From Lumbricus rubellus (taxonomy: Eukaryota > Annelida > Clitellata > Crassiclitellata > Lumbricidae): a stretch of DNA of 64,000 nucleotides. Where the stretch lies: NCBI GenBank assembly GCA_945859605.1, contig OX243811.1, positions 39,177,744 to 39,241,743 of the forward strand, read 5' to 3'. The notes beneath the pieces were generated by a model, which saw only the letters and a program-made list of their open reading frames with translations, was not told the DNA's origin and searched no databases. Both the position numbers and the translations under genes were made by a program. Positions 1-10,800 of the stretch are shown here, in pieces (the first letter of the stretch is position 1; each line of letters begins with the position of its first letter).

Positions 1-172
1 AAGATACTACTCAGAAGTGCTCCTGATTAAAGCGCAGACACTGCTTCGGAGTTTCATGCCGACGCACATGAGCAATTGCGAATGAAAGACTTGCTCAAGG
101 TGGTCCCTATGAGGTGGTTTGAGGTGGATTCGAACCTGCAACCTTCCGGCTGACTACTCCACTGCGCCTCAC
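1..172 (-). repeat. tRNA-derived SINE, cut by the window edge
   Basis: Read on the minus strand, the head has a perfect polymerase III B box (GGTTCGAATCC, about 130-140) about 30 nt after an A-box-like GCGCAGTGGAGTAGTC. The tail ends GAGCACTTCTGAGTAG, the same tail seen at 22200-22250 and 24255-24300. The 3' end runs off the left edge. Confidence 0.65.
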
Positions 173-400
173 AACTTACTTATTACCTTAGGTAAGGAAA
201 GGTATGGCAAAGTGAGCAAAGATAAGATAAAGCAAGGTGTGGAAAGGTAGTAAAAGAAAGACAAGATACGGAAAAGGTTGGGCAAAGTAATGAAAGGTAC
301 ATTACGTGAGATAAGGAAAGGTACAATAATACGGCAAGGAAAGGTTAGGTAACGAAAGGTAAGGTGATGTAGTACAACGTACGTAAGACAAATGTACTAA
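173..400 (+). repeat. degenerate AAGGTA-type purine-rich tract
   Basis: Repeated but drifting AAGGTA / GGCAAAG words (aaggtaaggaaaggta and similar). Similar tracts occur at 13700-13990, 19980-20345, 52200-52300, 56650-56700 and 59790-60120, always purine-rich on the plus strand. Confidence 0.6.
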
Positions 401-1581
401 TTAAGCTTAAAACTGTGCCGATACTTATAATAAGCAACATATTCCTATGCGGAAAGATCATTACGCCTCGTAAGACAGAACACATAAGCGGCATTTCCAT
501 AATAATCCAAGAAAACTTTTAAAAATATCTAAAACACGGATAATCAAAATAAGATATATAATATATATAAAATTTCACACAAAATATTCGCTCGTTAAAA
601 AAGTCGGCATGATATGTCTTAGTAAATGATATCAGCAGGTAAAGCGAGTCTCACCCAACCAAACTGTAACGTCACTTCAACCACTAAATGTCTAATCAAA
701 ACAGACTAATGACCATTTTGACCACATTACACATCAATCTACTGACCACGTCCCACTATGGTGATGCGATTCTCGACAATTTCATAACACAATTCTTGCA
801 TCGCACGCATGACCGTGACCATAAACACAACTTCACGTCTAAGATAACATAACTTTCGAACTCAAGCAGAGTTGAACTGTGATCACTCGAAACTTCACAC
901 AATCGTAACATGATTAAAAGGCACAAACAGATCTGAAATGACTGTAATGCGACGCAATTTGAATGCTTCACATCTAAACTCAGATTTATTATATAAACGT
1001 TTAGTCTCATAGGACTTTAACTCATATTATCCGTTGAATCTTAACTCAGTTTAAAGTGTCCCTTACAAAATAAATTGTAACTCAGCTGAAATTTTAAATC
1101 CTGTAAATGGAAGGTAAGGCAGCTTTAAGATTTATATTAAGAGCAGCCTTAAAATAGCTGAATCCAACTACAGAATTTTGACTTGTGCAACTCTAAACAT
1201 TTACCAGTTCCAGAGTAAAAAAGCACGTAAAAGGCATTACGCAAATACTGTTTACATATTAAAGGGATGTAACTCTACATTCAAAGACGTAACTTTACAT
1301 TAATTTCACCACAATCACTCCGATCAAAGTCTATTACTTGAAGAATTTTTGAGTTTCGAAGGACAGTTAAGTAAATCGCAAGACATCAACTTCCAAAAAA
1401 ACCATCCCAACTTGCGTACGCCACTTCCACTTGATATGCTGTACATCATAAATTGCACATTTTGTACATATACATCGCTGTACACTGCACCAATAAATTC
1501 TTAGCTCAGAAACTATAAGGAAAAGTGTCCACTGCCAACTTTCGCTGCTTGGAAAACGTAAAATTTCGCTCTAAGCGCCAG
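401..1581. other. 3' flank of EPB41L5
   Basis: AT-rich non-coding DNA expected to hold the EPB41L5 3' UTR on the minus strand. Apart from the AATAAA at 985-990 I see nothing in it. Confidence 0.4.
985..990 (-). terminator. candidate poly(A) signal of EPB41L5
   Basis: AATAAA on the minus strand about 590 nt past the EPB41L5 stop. It is the first such hexamer I found downstream; no transcript evidence. Confidence 0.35.
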
Positions 1582-1845
1582 TCATAGGTCGGTGACCATC
1601 GACGACTTTGCAGAGCTGCTCCGTCGAACCGGAGATGGCGCCACATTGGTGACCTGCCACGGTGAGAGCGTCTGAAGGTCACCTGTGATGTTAGGACTGT
1701 GCGACCGCTTGGTGCTAGACAACGAAGAGGTCAAAGGATGGGTGTCCGATCCATCGGCCTTCTGGAACCGGATGACAACGGAGGAACCGACGTCTGGAAC
1801 ATTCTCGATGTTTGTTTCGATCACCTTCCGAGTAAACGAAGTTTC
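1582..1845 (-). CDS. EPB41L5: EPB41L5 exon 20 (stop codon)
   Basis: Acceptor TGCTTTTCTAG|GAAACT, stop TGA at 1584-1582, 264 nt, residues 853-939. It ends [13 protein letters not shown]-x-Leu at the end is a class I PDZ ligand, as in the vertebrate protein (recalled as ending TEL). A second in-frame AG 27 nt further into the exon could also serve as acceptor but has a poor pyrimidine tract. Confidence 0.82.
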   Translation of the reverse strand, partial: ETSFTRKVIETNIENVPDVGSSVVIRFQKADGSDTHPLTSSLSSTKRSHSPNITGDLQTLSPWQVTNVAPSPVRRSSSAKSSMVTDL

Positions 1846-4800
1846 CTAGAAAAGCAGATAATTAATATAATTATCAGATCTAAACATTTCATAAAAACGG
1901 ACTTTAAAACTCTGCACGAAAAGCTTTCGGTAAATGTTCAAATAGACAATAAAATTAAAAGGAAAAATTCTTTGAAATGATTTTAGATGTCCTATGGCAA
2001 AAAATAATGTGCATATGAAAAATGCACTCAGTCTCCCATATTATCAATAACCGTAAAAAGTACCATGTTAACATCAAGACAATGATAATGATAACAATAA
2101 AAATAATGAAATAAACAGATAACTGCAGTAAAACTAATGTTTATCAAATCTATTGTTAATTTGCAAAATTAATTAATATAGAGGCTTAGTATAAGCTTAG
2201 GGCCCATGCATACCTATTTTACCCAGAATAAGCGTCAGAAGCACCGTTGTATTCGTAAATTCATATGCCGCGTGATATGACATGTTGGATACATATGATA
2301 TATTCATATGACTAGAGTAATAAGTACTGTTAACCACTAACATTAATGAAGTTACTAATGCAATGCCATGACAGGTATAAGGCTACAATGTGATTGAGCT
2401 AAAAAAAGGTAAATCTGCCATGTATCTGGCCAGCCAATAACTGAGGAAGCTCACTGTGGAGTCACACGGCTAAAATATCAAAAAGGATGCATCATGCCAA
2501 CAAAACCATGCAATAACAAAAATAAACACAAAAGAAATAAACGGCAAAAATGCCAATATTTAATAAATAAAATAAAAAGCAAAACTACAGTAACATGCAC
2601 AAACAACTGCTGCACGAAACAGTCGAGCAAACAAACAATGGAGAGCTGCAGCGCAGGACAAAGAACCAGACTAACATGCATCCAGACACAATCCATAAAT
2701 GCAGCTTCCAGTGTTGCCAAGGAAACTGCGAAGACAATGACGTGTAACCATGGTAACATGCTTCTAAACACAATGCGGAACCAGGCAGAACGAGCGACAG
2801 CATTCACTAAACGCAACACCACTAACCGTCGCCATATCAACGGCTGCAGCACCGCGAGTGCTCACTTGGGGTTGGTTCAGCCAGTCATTTGGTGGATAGG
2901 TGATGCTAGCAGCAGCAGCACTGCTCCGGCCATTAGGAAGAGTAAAGGAGGACTTGGGACTAAGGAATGGATTTTGTGATGACGATGATGATGATGACTG
3001 CTGATTCACGCTTGGAGTGATGTCTGTGAGGAAGGGGTTGGTTGAACGTGGTGCTGGGACAGCAGCAGCACTTCCGAAAGATGTGACTAAAGACCGTGGT
3101 GCATTTACAAGACTGTTGGGAGAGCCTGACACGGGACAATAGTTGTCAAAGATCTCCACATCATCCGAAGCAGCGTTCCAGGACGATGATGGTGGAGATG
3201 AGGAAGCAACAGTGCCACCTGGAAAATTGATCATCAGCTCCTGAAAGATCTCTGCAAGATCGTCGAATCCACAAGACGATGCAAATGCACTCGAGGAGAA
3301 AGGCTTTGCCGCTGCCATGGACACTGCTGCCATGGAGACTGGTGCCTCGGGTGGTGCCAACGGTGCAGCCGAGGCACCGAAGTCTTCACTGACTGCTAGC
3401 GACTGCTTCTGACCGGAGCGGCGGTCGAAATCGAGCGAAGGTGAGTTCTGAAGACAGCGGACGAAAATGGAATGAAAAAACCAGCAATCACAGTTGGCAT
3501 GAAAATAGAAACAACCAGAATTCCCATGCTACTTAAGTTGTTGTAAACACATGTACAGAATCCACTGTTGCTATAGCAACGATAATTCCCAAGTCAACAG
3601 CAACTAAATTAGTCACAGAAAAATGTTTGCATTAACGGTAACAATTGATAGCAACAAAGAATAGATCTAGAGCGCTGAATTTATAGTGCTCAGACAAAAA
3701 TGAAATTTAGGAATAGCACCTGCAACAGTTGTCTTAGACAACAAGAAATTAAACCATTGATCAAAAACAGCAACCATTTTAAGAAACATTTCTAGGAAGA
3801 AATGCACATATTTTATGGTACTGCAAACCAAAATTACTGCCAACAAATCTTTTCCAATATTTATATAGCACCTTCAGTTAACAGAAAGATGTTGAAGTTG
3901 TGAGGTAAGAATTATTTCTTTAGCAGAATCTTGAACATTTGCAGTGAGCTTGCAAAAGCACCCACTCATACAATACCAATTCAGCCACCACATGAAGTAT
4001 TCACAAAACTAGAACACACTATAAGGTTGTTCTGCCACTCCCTCGGCTGTTGTCAATTCTCAATTTCACTGCAAGGATAAGAAATTCTGTGCATGGCATC
4101 AACCGTTTACTTACCCTTGATGTGACTCATTCGAATTCACATCATTTGCTAAACTTATTATTCTAAATGAATTCAAATGCCACATATGCTGGCAAGCAGC
4201 ACATTAGAAAAGCTTTCTAGACGGTACAATAAAAGTGTTTGATAGGTTGCAAACTGAACCCACTCCATTGATCTTACCTTCTGAACGTAAGGCAGCTTAT
4301 TAAATGCATGATTTTCACCAAGTCTATGAAGAGCAGGTCTACAAAAAGAAACAAAATCAATGTATGCATGCACCTGTTCTGGAACCTGATTTCATGGTTG
4401 CCATGGTTATCCATGCAACAAATGTCACCACAGTCACTCATCTTTTTCATAGAAATAAACTGCAGACTTTGTTCGTGCTCCTGTGAGGTTTTTGCAAAGG
4501 CTGCCATGGCGATGTCAGATAGTTTAGATATTTATGGCTGCTATAGCCATGAAAATATGCAACTGTAGCGAATTAATGCGCTATTATCTATTAAACTAAT
4601 TTGTTATCGATATTAAGTCTTAATTATAGGTAAGAGTTAAGATAGAGTAATTACTGGCGTTGTTAGTTATTTAATCATTTGGCGAAAATGAGCAATATAA
4701 CTTGAAATTATAAGTCACGTGACGTGGTAACTTAGCAACGCAACGTGACGTCATGACGTTGTCATGGCAATGACCTCAACATTGACGGTTAAAAGTAAAT

Positions 4801-7800
4801 AGACGAATCAGGGACGTGGAAATCGATTTAAAACCGAAAGGTTACACGTCAGAGGATTTGAAAACAGGAATAAGTGATTCCTGTGCATGAACGTCGAGAG
4901 AGAGAGTTGAATTGTAGAAACAATCTTCTCTAAAAGTTATATTTGGCGGCCAGGAAGAGAGTTGTTGGACGTGGTCAATAGAATATTGAAGCGTCGTGTG
5001 AGGACAATAGGTTGCGAGACAGAATTCTGCTGAATAGATTCTGGTGGCTCGTTTTGGAACCTTTTGGTCGAGACGTGTGTGGTTGTTGAACGATTGACGG
5101 TTGGTTGGAAGAATATTCAGACGTTGTCGAGTATCACTTTGGGTGATCGGTGACTTGTGTGTGTTCGCCTGCATTGCGACGCATCACATTTATTTGAATT
5201 CAACGGCTGATGGTGGTGTTGTGAGTCTACATAAACATTGGAGATGATTCGGTTCGTCATAGACCGAATTCTTCTACAGTGAAATTATTTTTCACACATC
5301 ATAACTATTCGAAGCACTTGGTTGCATATTCATCGAACTTCGAGCAAGACAGTTTACACAAGAAGCTGAACTATATTCCGAAGAAACTTTCATCTATCAA
5401 GATCAGATAAGAATAATTAGAATATAATAATTATTAGTAATCAACGCCAAATAAGTAATTAGGATACGGCATTGATGTATGTTGACTTTCTATTTTAAAT
5501 ATATATTTCATTATTAATATTGGTTCTCTTGTGCTATGACATTAGGAGTCCTGTAATATTCTAACTCGATTTCACGGCCTAGTTAGATAACGGCTACATG
5601 TGGGGGCCCGTCCGGGATTATTAGCAGTTTAAAATTGTTGATATATTGAACATTACTGACAATTAATTTCAAGAGACTTTACCAATATAATGGAAATTTA
5701 TTTAAACATTGCAGCGCTTGTACGGCGTGGGTTAGCCTATGCGTAGGAAGGCGTTACGTTAGGTGCGTTAAATTCTGATACCGCAGACTATATATATTAG
5801 TTGTGGCTAAGAGGCCACACTAGCGTTGATAATTATTGTGGAATAATTATTGGATTGTAAATCGTAGGATTTGAAGATTTAATAGCGTATAGCTATTTGT
5901 GAATATTACCACTTAGCAAAAAGTAAGTGAGTAAGGAGAAAATGGCGAACCCAGATGTTAAGGTGTGGCTTGACATGGGAAAACTGTTGCAGTACGAGGG
6001 AGAACAGTTGAAAGAGTTTGTTAAAGAGAGACAAGACGAACAGCGACGACAGAGAATTGAGGAGAGAGAGGAGAAGAAAGAAAGTGAAGCAAGAGCAGAG
6101 GCAGAGAAAAAAGCAGCCAGAGCACAAGAATTAGAATTGGCGAGGATCGCTGATGCTAGACTTGAAAGAGAGGCGAATAATGCCAGACTTGAAAGAGAGG
6201 CAAATGACGCCAGACTTGAAAGAGAGGCAAATGACGCCAGACTTGAAAGAGAGGCAAATGACGCCAGACTTGAAAGAGAGGCGAATGATGCCAGACTTGA
6301 ACGAGAAAGTCGAGTGAATGAGGCCAGACTTGAACGGGAAGCAGCCGAATGTCAGGCTAGGCTAAATATGGATCTGGAAATCAAAAGGCTTGAGTGTGAA
6401 ATGAGAATTAAAGAGATATATTCTAGGAATTATCAGAATCGAGGTGAAGCTACGTTCACGATGGTTGGCGATGGTTCGTACCAAGGAAACCATAACCATA
6501 ATAAAGGGATGAAGGACATCAAGTTCCCTATATTTAACGAAAATAAAGATTGTCTGGATGCGTATCTCTTAAGATTTGAAAGGACGTGCGCAGCATGCGA
6601 AGTAGCAACAGAGAATTGGTCTCTGATGTTGGCTAAGCATCTTGAAGGAAAAGCGCTGGAGGTATATCAAAGATTATCGACAGAGGAAACGCAGAGTTAC
6701 GAGTGTTTGAAGAAACACTTGTTAAAGAGGTTTCAATTGACAGAGGGTGGATACCGCACCAAATTTAAGACGAGTAAAATAGAATCAGGTGAGACACCTT
6801 CGAACTTTGTGCATAGGTTGAGAAGATATATGCAGCAGTGGTTACTGCAGGCCGGATTCGAGAAAACTTATGAAGGAATGGAGGGTCTGTTATTGAAGGA
6901 TCAATTTTTTCTGACATGCAGCAATGAACTCAAGATGTTTATCAAGGAAAAAGGTAAGATGAGTTTAGAGGACACCTTGGATTGTGCGGAGTCGTATATC
7001 GAAGCACACGGATATAAATACGCTGAGAGTAATCTGAGACCTCAAGGAAAATTCAGTAACGAAAGACCGAATGTGAAACAGTTCGACGATAAATCTAGAG
7101 AGAGATTTAACGGAAACATGAATAGAGGGCGAGGAGAAATAAGACATAACAAAGAAATGAACAATAATGGGAATATGAACAGAGGGTTTAGTCGTGAAAG
7201 AGAACAGGCGGCTGAGCATAAAATAACTTGCTTCGCGTGTGGTAGAAACGGGCACAAAGCGTACGATTGCGTGCACAAACAAAAGGGAGTTGTTAAACAT
7301 ACAGCAGCAGCTGTGCAAATCTACGAGAATAGAGCATACAAGATAACGCAAGCAAATGAAATGTTGAAATTAGGCGAAGTTGCAAGAGACGTGGAAGATA
7401 AAGTCGAAGGGAGTAAAGAGGAATTACCAATACAGATGGCAGCAAGTACTGTGGTTAAAGAAAGGAGAGATGACTACAGTGACTTAGAGAATAAAAATGA
7501 AGGTCAGATAAAGGTGAATGGAGTGAGTACTAGTTGTTTGTATGACTCGGGATCGAGTACATGCATTATAAAGAGATCACTAGTCGATGATAGCGATTTC
7601 ACGGGAAGAGAAACGCAATGCATACTAGTCGATGGAACATTGAGAAATTTTCCGACAGCAAGGATTAATATTGAAAGCGAATATTTTATCGGGAACGTTG
7701 AAGCGATGGTGATGAAGGAACCGGTGAAACCAGTAATTATCGGTCGGATCAAAGGTTTAAAATATCTAGTAGTAAATGACACTACAGATGACATGATTAA

Positions 7801-10800
7801 ATGTGATCAGAATGATAAAGAAGATACCGATAAAGAAGATACCGAGAATAAGGATGAGAGATCGGAAAGGATTGATAATAAAAGAATAATTGAGAAATCC
7901 TTGAGTGTAGAATCACAAGGACAAAGAGTTAAAAAGAAAGTTCGTTTTGTGTGTGACGTCTCGAACGAATTAAGTGATGATGTAATGGATGACGTCGTAG
8001 AGAGTGATGACGTACGACAAATGACAGCAGCAGTGGAAACCAGAGCGGAGTCTAAGAAAGTAACTAGATACAAACCGCTAAAAGTCACTGAGATGCCGAA
8101 TTTGAATATAACGACGAAGGAACTCCAAGAATTACAAAGGAAAGATGAAACTTTGAAGAAATATTGGAACAAAGCAATAGATTGGAGTGATGATGACAAT
8201 GTAACAGAAGAAGTTCTTTACGTGAAGAAGAACGGACTGTTGTATAGAAGGTTCAAGGAGAAATCGAAAGATGATGCAAAGTGGCAGTTAATGGTCCCGA
8301 AAGAACTTAGAGATAAAGTATTAGCCGAGGCCCATAACTCGCTATTGTCAGCACATCTGGGTATGAGGAAAACCCATGATAAGATCGTGGATGAATTTTA
8401 TTGGCCATCGATAGGACAAGATATTAGAAAGTATGTCCTGAGCTGTGATATATGCCAAAAGTCGGTGGACGAAAAGGTGAATTATAAAGTGTCACACTGG
8501 AGTGAGAAAAACAGAAGAACGGATGAGGTTCTGTATAAGAAAGGGAATAATTGGCCGTATGGACCAAAGGTGAAAAAGAATTTCAAACGTGAACCGTTTA
8601 AATTGATAGAGACACGAGATAGGTACATGATCACACGGAATAGATGTGAGTCGAGTAATATTGATAGAAACAAGAAGATGTATGGGAGACAACATGTTGA
8701 TGAGAAGAATAAGGAGAATAGTTACAGGAGATGTGAGATCCCGTCTAAGAGACAAAATAGATGGATGAATGGAAGATGCACAGATGATAATGAAGTGACT
8801 AGGAGAAATGTGAATTGGAATGAGAGAAATGGGAACTATGATAATATGAGAAATTATAGACATAGGTCAAGAGAGTTTAATAGGAATAGTGGAGTAGACA
8901 GTGACAGGTCTAATAGATTAAATTGGAAGAAAAACAGAAAAGAGAATTAGAGGGGTTATTGAGAGAGTATGAAGATATATTCAGTGATAAACCAGGAAGG
9001 ACAGATATGGTTAAGCACGAGATTCATCTGACGAGTGATGAACCGATTCGGTTGCGCGCTTATCCAACGCCATATCATCTTCAAGCGGAGATAAACAAGG
9101 AATTAGAGACAATGTTGGAGAATGGAATTATAGAAAGATCAGAAGCAGCGTATGCAGCGCCACTGGTAGTTGTTAAGAAGGCAGATGGAAGTAATAGACT
9201 TTGCTGCAATTATAAACAACTCAACAAAGTAACAGTATTCGATCCAGAACCAATGATGTCGAATGAGGATATTTTCAACAAACTCAGTGGAAGCAAGTTG
9301 TATAGTAAATTTGATTTCTGCAAAGGGTATTGGCAGATACCAATGAGTGAAGAATCGAAAGACTTGACGACATTTATCTGTGCGAGTGGGTTGTATAGAT
9401 TTAATGTACTTCCATTTGGACTGGTCAATAGTGCGTCCAGTTACAATCGATTGATACGAAAGATACTATAGGGAACAGAGAGAAACTGGTGGAGTGCACC
9501 ATGATGAGAATAAGTGGAGAAGTAGTTATGAGAATAAACCATGGTACTGAAAGACCAATGGTAATGAATCTGTAAGGGAACAGAGAGAAACTGGTGGAGT
9601 GCACCATGATAAGAATAAGTGGAGAAGTAGAACATGGAATGACAGAAGGTGGTCATATCCTGTAGTTGTTGTACACAAAGAAGAGAATAGAGATAACTAT
9701 TATAGGAGAGAAAATGAGTCACTGAAAGGAATCAGATGGAAGACTTATGGAGATATAAATAGGTACAGATGCGAAGAAATGAATAATAGGGATTCAGAGA
9801 TCCGAAATGGTAGTACATTAAATACGATGAGAAAGCCAGAAGTAAAACATGGAACTCATGTGTGGACCAGACGAGTGGTCAAAACAAGAGAAGAATAGAT
9901 GTAAACGTGAGTTAGTAGGTGTGTATATAGGTAGGATGGATAGTTAAGAGCATTGTAAATAAATAAAAGTTGAGTTTAAGTTAAGTTCAGTTGTTAGTTG
10001 AACAGTTGTGAAATTTAAGAGTAGTTGACTAAGTGGAATGCATAGTCAAATAGTGTAGTCATATAATAGTAGTAGGTGAATGAGTAGTTAAGAAGTGAAA
10101 CAGAAATTAGTTCATGTGAGTAGTATATTGTTATTTGAGTGTGTTGTGATTCAAACACTCATGTAGATAAGAGATTAATTCTGCACAGTGAGATGAAAGT
10201 GAGTCAACATTTTTATTTTAAAAAAATAAATCAGTATTAAGTAGATGAGTTTTATTTAGTGAGAGTTGATGTAGAAAGACAATGTACATATAGGTGATAG
10301 TACACAATGGTTAAAAGGTGATGATGTAGAGAAGAAATATTGAGTTTATATGTAAGCCACAAATAGAAATTTAACAAGTTGTGGATATTAAACCTAAATC
10401 AGAAGAAGGCGGAACTAATGGCACCGTTGAGTAACTTAACAAAGAAATCGGCTCCTAATAATGTTGAATGGAACCAGGAATTAGGTGAAAGTTTTAAGCA
10501 GTTGAAAGAAGCACTAGCCAAGACACCAATCCTTAGGTTACCAGATCTCGAGAAGGAATTCATTATACAGACAGATGCATCAGGAAAAGGAATAGGTTGT
10601 GTTCTTATTCAGCAGTATGAAGGAACAAACCATCCAATTGCATATGCTAGTAGAAAACTATTGGAAAGAGAGATGCGATACTCAGTAGAAGAGAGGGAAT
10701 GTTTAGCCATAATGTGGGGAATCAGTAGATTTGATCGATACTTGTGTGGAAGAAAGTTTGTGATCGAGACTGACCACTGTAGACTACAATACATGAAAGA

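Noticed and set aside
110..172. Functional tRNA gene
   Set aside because: Only the A/B-box part is tRNA-like; no acceptor stem pairing was found, and it continues into a SINE body.
2494..2979. 161-codon plus-strand frame
   Set aside because: Antisense to EPB41L5 exon 19 and its donor side; the minus strand has splice sites, phase and motifs.
4842..5174. 110-codon minus-strand frame repeated at 11372-11704
   Set aside because: It lies wholly inside the two LTR copies; repetition comes from the LTR, not from gene duplication.
6965..8863. Several minus-strand frames of 60-130 codons
   Set aside because: Shadows of the gag-protease-integrase frame.
9599..9898. 99-codon plus-strand frame in the LTR element
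   Set aside because: Arg/Asn/Glu-rich filler with no retroviral motif and no ATG start.
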